From: Mycobacterium spongiae
Lineage (GTDB): Bacteria; Actinomycetota; Actinomycetes; Mycobacteriales; Mycobacteriaceae
Assembly (NCBI RefSeq): GCF_018278905.1
Contig: NZ_CP046600.1
Coordinates: forward strand, 3,906,001-3,970,000
Length of the DNA: 64,000 bases
Direction: 5' to 3'
Numbering within the stretch: position 1 is the first letter of the stretch; every line of letters starts with the position of its first letter. Positions 52,599-60,706 of the stretch are shown one piece after another. Below the pieces are notes generated by a model that worked only from the letters and a program-made list of their open reading frames with translations, was not told where the DNA came from and did not search any database. The translations under genes were made by a program, and so were the position numbers.

Positions 52599-53728
52599 CC
52601 CTGGTGATCCCAGAGCGCCCAATAGTCCCGGTAGTCGCCGAATTCCGGGAATGGCTAGCGAACTTTCTTCCCGCTGACTATTACGAGAAATATCACCAAT
52701 ACCGTTGGGATGTCGGCCTGCAGCGCCAGTATCAGCGCGCGACGTTCGGATCGGGGTGGCTGCAGCCCACCTGGCCGCGCAAGCACGGCGGCCGATCACT
52801 GGGCTTGCGGGAGGCGATGGAAATCCGGCTCGAGGCTGCCATGCGTTGCGCGCCCAAACTGCCCAACATCGCCGGCCCCAATGTCGCCGCACCCGCCCTC
52901 CGCCGATTCGGCACGCCCGCGCAGATCGAGCGCCTACTTGTGCCCCTGCTGCGCGGCGACGAATGGTGGGCGTTGGGCATGTCCGAGCCGGAGGCCGGAT
53001 CGGATTTCGCTGGCCTGCGTACCCGAGCCGAGCGCGACAACGACGCGTTTCGGATCACCGGTCACAAGATCTGGACAACACAGGCCCACCTCTCCCGGTG
53101 GTGCACGCTGTATGCGCGCACCGATCCCGACGCACCGAAACACCGTGGCATTTCGTGCTTTGTCTTGGATTTGCGCGCGCCCGGTGTGCGGATCGAACCG
53201 ATCCGGATGGCCTCGAGCTGCAGCGGGACCTCGGACGAGACGTTTTGTGAGGTCTTCCTCGACGATGTGTCGGTGCCGGTCGACAATCTGCTGGGTCAAT
53301 TGCACGACGGGTGGAACGTCGCGTTGTCATCGCTGAATCACGAACGCCAAATGATCTGGATCATGAACTGGGTGGACATCAAACGCGGGCTTGACTTCAT
53401 CCGGGGCACCCGCAACGAAGACATCTACACCGAACTCGGCTCGCTGCTTGCCGATGCCGAGGCACTGCGGGCCACCGGATACCGCGCCCTTGGCAACGAA
53501 CTCGCTGGACGACCCAGTCCAGAAGCCGACATCCTGAAGCTCCTCGGATCGGAGACGTTGCAACGCGTGTGGGAACTCGGCGCAGCGGCGGGCGGCCCGT
53601 CTTCGGTGACCGAACCCGATTTGCTCTTCGAACGCCAGGAATCCCTGGCCGCGACCATCTACGGCGGTACGTCCGAAGTCCAACGCAACATCATCGCCGA
53701 GCGGCTGCTCGGGCTGCCGAAGGGATGA
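52595..53728 (+). CDS. Acyl-CoA dehydrogenase, long subunit (pair 1)
   Basis: 377 aa from GTG 52595, which lies in GGAGGTGACC and overlaps the preceding stop. The substrate/FAD signature is ALGMSEPEAGSDFAGLRT, then ITGHKIWTTQA. The C-terminus is YGGTSEVQRNIIAERLLGLPKG, where Gly stands at the position of the catalytic Glu of MCAD-type enzymes, as in subunits of heteromeric dehydrogenases. Confidence 0.9.
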   Translation: MTLVIPERPIVPVVAEFREWLANFLPADYYEKYHQYRWDVGLQRQYQRATFGSGWLQPTWPRKHGGRSLGLREAMEIRLEAAMRCAPKLPNIAGPNVAAPALRRFGTPAQIERLLVPLLRGDEWWALGMSEPEAGSDFAGLRTRAERDNDAFRITGHKIWTTQAHLSRWCTLYARTDPDAPKHRGISCFVLDLRAPGVRIEPIRMASSCSGTSDETFCEVFLDDVSVPVDNLLGQLHDGWNVALSSLNHERQMIWIMNWVDIKRGLDFIRGTRNEDIYTELGSLLADAEALRATGYRALGNELAGRPSPEADILKLLGSETLQRVWELGAAAGGPSSVTEPDLLFERQESLAATIYGGTSEVQRNIIAERLLGLPKG

Positions 53729-53732
53729 GACG

Positions 53733-54890
53733 ATGGATTACGACCTCGGCGACGATGCTGGAAGCCTGCGGAAGCATTTGCGGCAGTTGATATCTGATCA
53801 CATTCCGCCGGACTTCCTCGGTGCCTGCACCGACGATCCACAAGACCTCGCGATCACAGAATCTTTTTGCAAACTGCTGGCCTCGGAGGGGCTGCTGGCG
53901 CTGGCTTGGCCGAAGGAGCACGGGGGCAGCGGCGGCTCGATCTGGCAGCAAACGGTGCTGCGCGAGGAGATGTGGGCCCACCACGAACCACGCGGTCCCC
54001 AATACATGGGCATCAATTGGGTCGGGCCTGCGCTCATGCGCTACGGAACGGCCGAGCAGAAAGCCAAACACTTGAGCGCCATCGCTTCCGGCGAGGTGGT
54101 CTGGTGCCAGGGATTTTCCGAGCCGGAGGCGGGCACCGATCTCGCGTCGCTGCGGACCAGTGCCGTACCGGATGGCCCGGACGAAACGGGTTGGCGCATT
54201 ACGGGCCAGAAGGTGTGGACGTCATATGCGCAAATGGCATCCTGGTGTGTGCTCGCGGCGTGTACTCACCCCGACGCCCCAAAGTCGCAGCGGCTTACGC
54301 TATTCCTGATTCCGATGGGACGCGCCGGTATCACCGTCCGGCCGATCTCCTCGATGCTGGGACCGCATCACCTCAACGAACTGTTCCTCGACGGGGTGCG
54401 GGCGTTTCCGGACGAGGTACTCGGCGAGCCCGGCGATGGTTGGCAGATAATGCGTGCGGCGCTGGCATTTGAACGGGTCGGTATCGCCCGGTACGCGCGG
54501 TGCGAATCGCTGCTGGACCGGATGCAAACTCACCTGGGTGACGACTGGGACCAGTTGCCCGAATCGATTCGCGCCCGCTGGGTGCGCGCGCTGGCCGACT
54601 TGCGCGTGGCCAGGCTGCTGGCCTATCGGGCGGTGTCGCTACGCGACGACCCGTCGGCGGATGCGGCGGCCAGTGCCGCCCGCATCGCGGCCACCACCTG
54701 CGATCAGCAGATCGCCGAGCTGCTCTTCGACGTACTGGGTCCATCCGCGTTGGACGGCGGCGGCACCGCGGCATTGCGCGGGGCGGTCGAAGACCACTGG
54801 CGCTACGCGCAGGCAGCCACCGTCGCGTCGGGCACCATCGAAGTGCAGCGAATGTTGGTAGCACACGAAGTCCTCGGAGGACATCGGTGA
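53733..54890 (+). CDS. Acyl-CoA dehydrogenase, long subunit (pair 2)
   Basis: 385 aa with the signature FSEPEAGTDLASLRTS and ITGQKVWTSYAQ. The C-terminal SGTIEVQRMLVAHEVLG again lacks the MCAD-type Glu. It starts four bases after the preceding gene's stop and overlaps the next start (GTGA) by four. It is probably the large subunit of a second heteromeric enzyme with the gene at 54887. Confidence 0.9.
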   Translation: MDYDLGDDAGSLRKHLRQLISDHIPPDFLGACTDDPQDLAITESFCKLLASEGLLALAWPKEHGGSGGSIWQQTVLREEMWAHHEPRGPQYMGINWVGPALMRYGTAEQKAKHLSAIASGEVVWCQGFSEPEAGTDLASLRTSAVPDGPDETGWRITGQKVWTSYAQMASWCVLAACTHPDAPKSQRLTLFLIPMGRAGITVRPISSMLGPHHLNELFLDGVRAFPDEVLGEPGDGWQIMRAALAFERVGIARYARCESLLDRMQTHLGDDWDQLPESIRARWVRALADLRVARLLAYRAVSLRDDPSADAAASAARIAATTCDQQIAELLFDVLGPSALDGGGTAALRGAVEDHWRYAQAATVASGTIEVQRMLVAHEVLGGHR

Positions 54891-55822
54891 ATACCGAACT
54901 GCCCCAGGACGTTACTGACTTCGCCGCCGTGGTGGTCAAACGCCTGGCTCGACTGGGTGGTCCGGCAGCAGCGCTGCGGGCCGAGACAGATGACCACGTC
55001 CGACAGGACGCGCGTGCGGCCCTGAGCGAGCTGGGAGCCTTCGACCTCGATGTCCGCTCGGCACCAGTAGACCTCCTGGCCGCCGCGGTACTGTGCCAAG
55101 CGGCGGGCGCGACGGCACTTCCCTACCCGATCGTGGAGGAGCTGCTGGCGATCGATGGCGCGCGGCTAGCCCTCGTGAATCCCGGAGCGCCTCGCGTCGA
55201 CCACGGCGATCTGCCCGGTGATTGGGTCGCGGCCGACCTCGACCGCAATCGGTACCGCCCCCAGCCAGTATCGCGACCGAATGCCACATTGGGCCCATTT
55301 CTGGCGCCGGTCAACCTGACTGGACCCAACGGCACCGTCCCGGCTGCCGACGTCGACCTGTATCTCGTGCTGGGGTCGTGGCGGATTCTGGGGGCGGTTC
55401 AGCGCTGCCTGGACATCGCCACTGAGCACGTGCAAGCTCGGGTCCAGTTCGGTAAGCCCCTGGCGGAATTCCAGGCTGTCAGGTTCGTCGTCGCGGATGC
55501 CTATGTCGCGGTAGCCGGACTGCATGAGCTGGCCAAGTACACCCTCTGCCGACTGGGATCGATTACCGCACGAGCTCGCGCGGCCGATGCGCTGGTGCTC
55601 CGGCTCAAGGCCGCCGACACCGCACACCAGCTACTGCGCACCGCTCATCAGTTGCTCGGCGCCCTCGGCTTCTGCGACGAATCCGAGGTCAGCGTGCTCG
55701 ATCGACACACCCAACCACTCATCCGGTTGCCCCTGGGCGCCGAAGCGCTGAGCCTGCGCCTCATACCCAGTGTTCACGACGGCTCGGTGGAGACGCTGTT
55801 CACTGGGCCGGTCTCGGCATGA
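54887..55822 (+). CDS. Acyl-CoA dehydrogenase, short divergent subunit (pair 2)
   Basis: 311 aa, shorter than any canonical ACAD. The N-terminal helical domain is followed by a reduced middle domain and the FAD-binding C-terminal region (ARVQFGKPLAEFQAVRFVVAD). In the region where the partner-type sequence has WEHDxHLY, it has CDESEVSVLDRH. The GTG start is coupled to the preceding stop. Alone it is unlikely to be active; I infer an alpha2-beta2 partner of the gene at 53733. Confidence 0.85.
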   Translation: MNTELPQDVTDFAAVVVKRLARLGGPAAALRAETDDHVRQDARAALSELGAFDLDVRSAPVDLLAAAVLCQAAGATALPYPIVEELLAIDGARLALVNPGAPRVDHGDLPGDWVAADLDRNRYRPQPVSRPNATLGPFLAPVNLTGPNGTVPAADVDLYLVLGSWRILGAVQRCLDIATEHVQARVQFGKPLAEFQAVRFVVADAYVAVAGLHELAKYTLCRLGSITARARAADALVLRLKAADTAHQLLRTAHQLLGALGFCDESEVSVLDRHTQPLIRLPLGAEALSLRLIPSVHDGSVETLFTGPVSA

Positions 55823-57270
55823 GGGACGCAATCCCGTTTGGAACCAAGCTCGGGGAGCTCGCCGAACAACGACCCGGCGAGATAGCGACAACGATTGTCG
55901 CGCCCGATGGCACTGCGCACTCGCTGACTTTCGGTCAGCTGGACGCCCAAGCGAACCAGTGGGGGCGGGCGCTGGCGGGCAACGGCGCCCACACGGGTTC
56001 CCGGGTCGCACTCGCGATCCCGAATTCGCAACATCTGGTGCTGGCAACCTTGGGGTGCTGGAAGATCGGTGCGGTTCCCATTCCGATGCATTGGGACCTG
56101 CCCGAATGGGAACGTGGCCGGGTGCGCATGGTGATCGAACCGGCAGTGGTCCTCGACGAGAGCAGCCGGTGGACGCTGGCGGCCCGCGCCGCCGGAGAGT
56201 CCGAAGAGCCCGTTCCCACAGCCATTTCCCCGATGACCAACGGAATCTGCAGCAGTGGGTCGACCGGCATACCCAAGGTGATTCTCAACCTGGCGCCGTC
56301 AGTGTGGATTTCGCAGCAGGGCGAACCGTTTCTGGCGGCGTGGACACCGGTGGCGAGGCCGCAGACCATCATGGTGCCCGCGCCGATGTATCACACCAAC
56401 GGGTTCGCCACCTTCGGGTTCCTGCTGGGCGGTGATCGTCTGGTGGTGCTAGAAAAGTTCGACGCGGCACTGGTCGTGGACACCATTGAGCGGTATCGCA
56501 TCACGAACTTGACCGCCACCCCAACGATGCTGAACCGCATCGCTGCGTTGCCCGACATCGGTCGGCGGGACTTGTCCAGCATCGTCTTTATCCTGCAGGG
56601 CGCGGCCGTGATGCCGCCCACGCTGCTGCGCACCTGGTTCGAGCTGCTCAGCCCGGAGCAGATCGTGATGGCCTACGGCATGACCGAGAACCTGGGGCTG
56701 ACCGCGCTACGCGGTGATGAGTGGCTGACTCATCCGGGTAGCGTCGGACGCGGCTTCCGCGACACTGAGATCCGCATTCTTGACGCGGATGGAAAGCCGC
56801 TGTGCCCAGGCGAAGACGGCGACGTCTACCTGCGTGCGCCCATGAGCGCCGGGTACCGCTATCTGGGCGGGGCGCCGCCGCTGCCGTCGACCGAGGACGG
56901 CTTTCGCTGCGCAGGTGACATCGGCCACCTGGATGAGGACGGCTACCTCTACATCCTCGACCGCCGCTCCGACATGATCATCACCGGGGGCGCCAATGTC
57001 TTTCCGGCAGAGGTGGAGTCCGCCCTCGCCGGGCACCCCGACATTGCCGACGTCGTGGTCATCGGGCTGCCCGACCCCAACTGGGGCCGCCGGGTGCACG
57101 CGGTGATACAGAGTGCGGCGCCACTCACCGAGCCCCAGGTGATCGAGTACGCCAAAGACCGGCTAGCCCCCTACAAGGTGCCCAAGACGGTCGAGTTCGT
57201 CGACGCGATTCCGCGGACCGCCGCAACCAAGGTGAACCGCTCGGCGATGATCGCGGCCCGGGGCGGGTGA
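55819..57270 (+). CDS. AMP-dependent acyl-CoA ligase
   Basis: 483 aa, a compact ANL enzyme. The P-loop reads SSGSTGIPKVILN (usual TSGSTGxPKG, so the Gly after Lys is replaced), then MAYGMTENLGL, FRCAGDIGHLD and YILDRRSDMIITGGANV; the A10 Lys is in PRTAATKVNRS. It overlaps the previous gene by four bases and is the last gene of the ACAD operon. A role in activating the substrate acid is likely. Confidence 0.88.
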   Translation: MRDAIPFGTKLGELAEQRPGEIATTIVAPDGTAHSLTFGQLDAQANQWGRALAGNGAHTGSRVALAIPNSQHLVLATLGCWKIGAVPIPMHWDLPEWERGRVRMVIEPAVVLDESSRWTLAARAAGESEEPVPTAISPMTNGICSSGSTGIPKVILNLAPSVWISQQGEPFLAAWTPVARPQTIMVPAPMYHTNGFATFGFLLGGDRLVVLEKFDAALVVDTIERYRITNLTATPTMLNRIAALPDIGRRDLSSIVFILQGAAVMPPTLLRTWFELLSPEQIVMAYGMTENLGLTALRGDEWLTHPGSVGRGFRDTEIRILDADGKPLCPGEDGDVYLRAPMSAGYRYLGGAPPLPSTEDGFRCAGDIGHLDEDGYLYILDRRSDMIITGGANVFPAEVESALAGHPDIADVVVIGLPDPNWGRRVHAVIQSAAPLTEPQVIEYAKDRLAPYKVPKTVEFVDAIPRTAATKVNRSAMIAARGG

Positions 57271-57335
57271 GCCCGTCGGCCATCATCGGCGAAACTCAAA
57301 TGCACACAGTCGGTTTCAGACGATAATGTGGCACC

Positions 57336-57893
57336 ATGACTACCGCCAACCCCGCTGTCGTTGAGACCGAAGACGGAGGGCGAGAACAACGCTGGTCACT
57401 GCCCGCCGACGAGCAGAGCCTGCTCAACCTGATCCACCTGTGCTTCGACGAGTACTGGGACGAAATCTGGTTCGGCATCATCGTCGAAGGCGCAGCCTGG
57501 GAGGTAGCGGCGCCGAACCCGCCCAAGCGCATCTCGATGTACGACGGGTACGCCACCGTCGACTTCGGCCGCTGGCATTTCCACCTGTGCATCGGTGAGC
57601 ATCGGGCAAGCGGACCCGAACTTGGCAGGATCCGCCAGTGTGCGCGCGCCGAGTTGTATCGGCGGATCGGTGACGACGACTGCCCCACCTCCTGGGGGGC
57701 GCGCCTCTACAACGGCCGCGACGAACAGATGATGACGCTCCTGCTGCCGAACCCCTTCTTGACCAACGATCAGCAGATCCGCGATTGGCCAGCCTGGGGG
57801 CAGCTCGAACTCTGGGACCGGCTGCGGAGCAGCTATCTCGGCATCGATCCCGACCCGCGAGACCGCTCCGGCAAGGGTTTTCGGCACGGATAG
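57336..57893 (+). CDS. Conserved hypothetical protein, unknown
   Basis: 185 aa, no signal peptide or membrane span. It is rich in Trp, Asp and Glu, with HLCFDEYWDEIWFG, DFGRWHFHLCIGEH and NGRDEQMMTLLLPNPF, all of which look like structural or ligand-binding segments of a soluble protein. I do not recognise the family. A GATAAT box about ten bases before the ATG could be its -10. It converges with the metallothionein-like gene at 58051. Confidence 0.65.
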   Translation: MTTANPAVVETEDGGREQRWSLPADEQSLLNLIHLCFDEYWDEIWFGIIVEGAAWEVAAPNPPKRISMYDGYATVDFGRWHFHLCIGEHRASGPELGRIRQCARAELYRRIGDDDCPTSWGARLYNGRDEQMMTLLLPNPFLTNDQQIRDWPAWGQLELWDRLRSSYLGIDPDPRDRSGKGFRHG

Positions 57894-57956
57894 GCCAATG
57901 TCAGCACCTTCGACGTAGGTGACCCACACATCCCCGGGCTGGCAAAGAGATGAGGC

Positions 57957-58049
57957 GGCTCGGCGGTGAGTTCCTGACGGTGGAGGTAATGAGACACCCG
58001 CCGAGGTCGCTTGAGAAACGGCGGGTGACCCCTCTGGTACCGCCGAGCC
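57957..58049 (-). terminator. Nested stem-loop directly after the metallothionein-like gene
   Basis: Outer arms GGCTCGGCGGT (57957-57967) and ACCGCCGAGCC (58039-58049) are perfect 11-base inverted repeats. Inside them CACCCGCC (57995-58002) pairs with GGCGGGTG (58020-58027). The outer arm ends one base from the stop codon of the gene at 58051-58176. Without a U tract it is not a classical terminator, but mycobacterial terminators often lack one. It could also be a small mobile repeat or a structured 3' UTR. Confidence 0.45.
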
Positions 58050-58050
58050 C

Positions 58051-58176
58051 CTACTTGCTCGGCATTCCACACTCGCAGGTGGGCTGACAACGGCACGGTT
58101 GGCACGTGCAGTGCGGACTCGGGTTCGGGTTGGCGGGGGTCTCTGACGAAGCGTCGGTGCGAATATCTGTGGTCAC
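58051..58176 (-). CDS. Metallothionein-like Cys-rich peptide, probably copper-inducible
   Basis: A 41-residue peptide from GTG 58176 to TAG 58051. The N-terminal half is polar and Pro/Thr-rich. The tail PHCTCQPCRCQPTCECG holds six Cys as C-x-C-x2-C-x-C-x3-C-x-C plus one His, a typical metal-thiolate cluster layout. A -10-like TATAGT (58189-58184, minus strand) ends seven bases before the GTG, so the mRNA is probably leaderless. A RicR-type copper operator overlaps that promoter. Its layout resembles the role of MymT, the M. tuberculosis copper metallothionein, but the sequence is not MymT. It would bind and buffer Cu(I) in the cytosol. Confidence 0.75.
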   Translation of the reverse strand: MTTDIRTDASSETPANPNPSPHCTCQPCRCQPTCECGMPSK

Positions 58177-58187
58177 GAAATACACTA

Positions 58188-58202
58188 TACCCCTATGGGG
58201 TA
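58188..58202. promoter_or_regulatory. RicR/CsoR-type copper operator TACCC-N5-GGGTA
   Basis: TACCCCTATGGGGTA is an exact match to the RicR consensus TACCC-N5-GGGTA. It overlaps the -10 of the metallothionein-like gene on the minus strand. In M. tuberculosis RicR represses mymT, lpqS and its own gene from such sites and releases them when it binds Cu(I). No ricR gene lies in this window. Confidence 0.8.
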
Positions 58203-58321
58203 GTAGTGTCGAGTCGGAATCGGCGTCATATCGCGACCGGCGTGGTTTCCGGGCCAGACACCCCACCCGACCCCGACGACCCACCACCGATTCAACTTCG
58301 GGGATATCGCGGCAAACCACG

Positions 58322-58334
58322 GTAATCTCATTCT
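58322..58334. promoter_or_regulatory. GTAATCTCATTCT, degenerate island dyad at the TetR-fusion start
   Basis: It matches 10 of 13 bases of GTAATGTCATTAC and ends one base before the ATG of the TetR-hotdog gene. The position fits negative autoregulation. Confidence 0.45.
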
Positions 58335-58335
58335 C

Positions 58336-59346
58336 ATGGCTGAAGTGGCGCGCGCTGAGCGTTTCATCAAGACCGCGGTCGAGATCCTCGGTGAAACGGG
58401 GCGCACCGATTTCACCGTGCAGGAAGTCGTGGCGCGTTCCAAGACGTCGTTGCGTGCCTTCTACCAGCATTTCAGTAGTAAGGACGAGTTGTTGCTGGCG
58501 CTGTTCGAGCGGACTATGGCGCAGTCCGCACAGCTATGGCGTGCCGAGGCCGACGGGTTGGACAGCACCGCCGCTCTCAAGCTGGTGATCGACCGAATCA
58601 GCGCACAGCCCGAATCAAGCGCACAGGACAGCCTCAATCGGGCGCTGAGTCTCTACAACCAACACCTCGCCGAGACCCGGCCACGCGACTATGCCGGGGT
58701 TCTCTCCCCCCTCCATCAACTGATTCGCGACATTGTGGCCCGGGGCATCACCGAAGGCGTGTTCAACCCCGGCCTGGAGATCGCAACGGCGGCGGCCATC
58801 GTCATGCAAACCGTGCTCGGCGCGCTCCGATTGCACTGGCTGGGAACCGAATTGAACGGTACCCCAATAGACGCCGGCCAGCTGTTCGACTTCTGTAGCC
58901 GCGCACTCGGCATTCGCGACAACGACGACCGGTCGACGACGCCGTCGCTGGCCGAACTCTTCGCCCAACTCGGAATCCGCCAAGCCGTGGCGCACGGCGC
59001 CGAGCTCGCGATGACAATGCCGGTTAGCCCGCAGGTCACCAATACAACCGGCGCCCTTCAAGGCGGCTTAATCGCCACGCTTGCCGACGTAGCCGGCGGC
59101 CACCTTGGGTTGCAATACCTGCGGCCGGGTACGTCGATGACGACCGCCGACCTCTTTGTTCGCTATCTGAGGCCTATCACGCAGGGGTCGGCACTGGCGA
59201 TACCCCGGGTGCTGCGGGCTGGCCGGCGATCTCTCGTCATGCACGTCGACATTTTCCGCGACGGCGAAAACGACAGCGAAAAAGGCGGCGAACTCGCCGC
59301 AACGGCGACCGTCAATTTTGCGATCATCAACGCGCCCACACCGTAG
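58336..59346 (+). CDS. TetR DNA-binding domain fused to a PaaI-type hotdog thioesterase domain
   Basis: 336 aa. Residues 1 to about 195 are a TetR regulator (FIKTAVEILGETGRTDFTVQ; VARSKTSLRAFYQHFSSKDEL). Residues about 205-336 are a hotdog domain with NTTGALQGGLIATLADVAGG (thioesterase signature), TTADLFVRYLRPI and RSLVMHVDIF. In PaaI-type enzymes the catalytic Asp/Asn lies in the GGxxAxLxD segment, here LADVAG. I infer that the second domain senses, or hydrolyses, the acyl-CoA ligand of the regulator. It is one open frame without a frameshift and is followed by the amidohydrolase it probably controls. Confidence 0.88.
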   Translation: MAEVARAERFIKTAVEILGETGRTDFTVQEVVARSKTSLRAFYQHFSSKDELLLALFERTMAQSAQLWRAEADGLDSTAALKLVIDRISAQPESSAQDSLNRALSLYNQHLAETRPRDYAGVLSPLHQLIRDIVARGITEGVFNPGLEIATAAAIVMQTVLGALRLHWLGTELNGTPIDAGQLFDFCSRALGIRDNDDRSTTPSLAELFAQLGIRQAVAHGAELAMTMPVSPQVTNTTGALQGGLIATLADVAGGHLGLQYLRPGTSMTTADLFVRYLRPITQGSALAIPRVLRAGRRSLVMHVDIFRDGENDSEKGGELAATATVNFAIINAPTP

Positions 59347-59359
59347 CGCGTCTACAAAA

Positions 59360-59378
59360 GTGGTAATGTCATTACCAC
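59360..59378. promoter_or_regulatory. Perfect 19-bp palindrome GTGGTAATGTCATTACCAC
   Basis: Nine-base perfect arms around a central T, between the stop of the TetR-hotdog gene (59346) and the amidohydrolase start (59413). It is the strongest copy of a dyad also seen at 45566, 49026 and 58322. It is the best operator candidate for the TetR-hotdog regulator. Confidence 0.75.
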
Positions 59379-59412
59379 ATACCGCGAACAAGACTTCTCC
59401 AAGGAGATCGCC

Positions 59413-60618
59413 ATGCCGTCTCGCGAGCTTCCCTTCCCCGTGTTCGACGCCGACAACCACATGTACGAACCGCAGGAGGCGCTGACAAAGTTCCTACCGG
59501 ACAAGCGCAAGAACGTGATCGACTACGTGCAGGTGCGCGGTCGCACCAAGATTGTGGTGCGCGGCCACATCAGCGACTACATCCCTAACCCGACCTTCGA
59601 AGTCGTCGCGAGGCCGGGCGCCCAAGAGGAGTACTTCCGGCACGGCAGCGGCGGCAAGAGCTACCGCGAAATGATGGGCGAGCCGATGAAAGCGATCCCC
59701 GCTTTCCGCGAACCGGCGCCGCGGCTGGAGGTCATGGACGAGCTCGGCCTCGACTACGCCCTGATGTTCCCCACGCTGGCCAGCCTGGTCGAAGAGCGGA
59801 TGAAAGACGACCCGGAAATGACCCACGACGTCATTCACGCGCTCAATCAGTGGATGTATGAGACGTGGTCGTTCAACTACCAGGACCGCATCTTTGCCAC
59901 CCCGGTGATTACCTTGCCCATTGTCGACCGCGCGCTCGAAGAACTCGAGTGGTGCCTGCAGCGGGGCGCGCGCACCGTGCTGGTGCGCCCGGCCCCGGTG
60001 CCTGGCTTCCGCGGCAGCCGGTCCTTCGGTTTCGAGGAGTTCGACCCGTTCTGGCAGGCCTGCGTGCGAGCGGAGATCCCGGTGTCAATGCACGCGTCGG
60101 ACAGTGGTTACTCCGAGATGATCAATGTGTGGGAGCCCGGCGACGAATTCTTGCCGTTCAAGCCAACGGCCTTCCGGATGCTCGCTATGGGCAAGCGACC
60201 GATCGAGGATGCGATGGGTGCGCTGGTCTGCCATGGCGCGCTGTCGCGCAACCCCGCATTGCGCATCTTGTCGATTGAAAACGGTGCCGATTGGGTCCCA
60301 ACCCTGTTCAAGGGACTCAAGAGCGTCTACAAGAAGATGCCCAACGCGTTTAGCGAGAATCCGATCGACGCGTTCAAACGGTGCGTCTACATCAGCCCGT
60401 TCTGGGAGGACCGGTTCACCGAGATCGTCACGATGGTGGGCACCGACCGGGTTGTCTTCGGGTCCGACTGGCCGCACCCGGAAGGCCTCAAAGACCCGAT
60501 CTCCTTTGTTGACGAGCTTAGCGATCTTGAGCGCGACGACGTCGAAAAGATCATGGGCGGCAACATGATGCAGGTAATGAAGGTCTCCCAACCGGCCTCT
60601 AAACCAGTGACCGCCTGA
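59413..60618 (+). CDS. Metal-dependent amidohydrolase (amidohydrolase 2 family)
   Basis: 401 aa, TIM-barrel. Metal ligands are visible as FDADNHMYEP (Asp-x-His type), SMHASD (His) and FGSDWPHPEG (Asp). The family holds decarboxylases and C-C or C-N hydrolases acting on aromatic or cyclic acids, often in steroid and aromatic degradation clusters. The start ATG 59413 is preceded by AAGGAGATCGCC, a strong ribosome-binding site, with the perfect palindrome 35 bases upstream. It likely opens a ring or removes CO2 in the island pathway. Confidence 0.87.
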   Translation: MPSRELPFPVFDADNHMYEPQEALTKFLPDKRKNVIDYVQVRGRTKIVVRGHISDYIPNPTFEVVARPGAQEEYFRHGSGGKSYREMMGEPMKAIPAFREPAPRLEVMDELGLDYALMFPTLASLVEERMKDDPEMTHDVIHALNQWMYETWSFNYQDRIFATPVITLPIVDRALEELEWCLQRGARTVLVRPAPVPGFRGSRSFGFEEFDPFWQACVRAEIPVSMHASDSGYSEMINVWEPGDEFLPFKPTAFRMLAMGKRPIEDAMGALVCHGALSRNPALRILSIENGADWVPTLFKGLKSVYKKMPNAFSENPIDAFKRCVYISPFWEDRFTEIVTMVGTDRVVFGSDWPHPEGLKDPISFVDELSDLERDDVEKIMGGNMMQVMKVSQPASKPVTA

Positions 60619-60682
60619 TTGCCACACACCACCGGCGGGCCGGCGGGAATCGCCAATTCGGACCCGTCGCAACGCGCCTGCC

Positions 60683-60701
60683 AGAAGTTAGGGTAACCTA
60701 A
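60683..60701. promoter_or_regulatory. IdeR-like iron box upstream of the ICMT-like gene
   Basis: AGAAGTTAGGGTAACCTAA matches 15 of 19 bases of the mycobacterial iron-box consensus (TTAGGTTAGGCTAACCTAA), with a perfect right half. It overlaps a -10-like TAATAT at 60699-60704. TTAGG-GTAA-CCTAA also reads as a shorter dyad, so another regulator is possible. Confidence 0.4.
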
Positions 60702-60706
60702 TATCT

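Noticed and set aside
57322..57334. GATAATGTGGCACC before the hypothetical gene at 57336 as an island dyad
   Set aside because: Only the left half resembles the motif. GATAAT is better read as a -10 element.
58177..58470. Upstream extension of the metallothionein-like frame to 58470
   Set aside because: The extra codons run through the copper operator, its promoter and the divergent TetR gene, and have no coding character.
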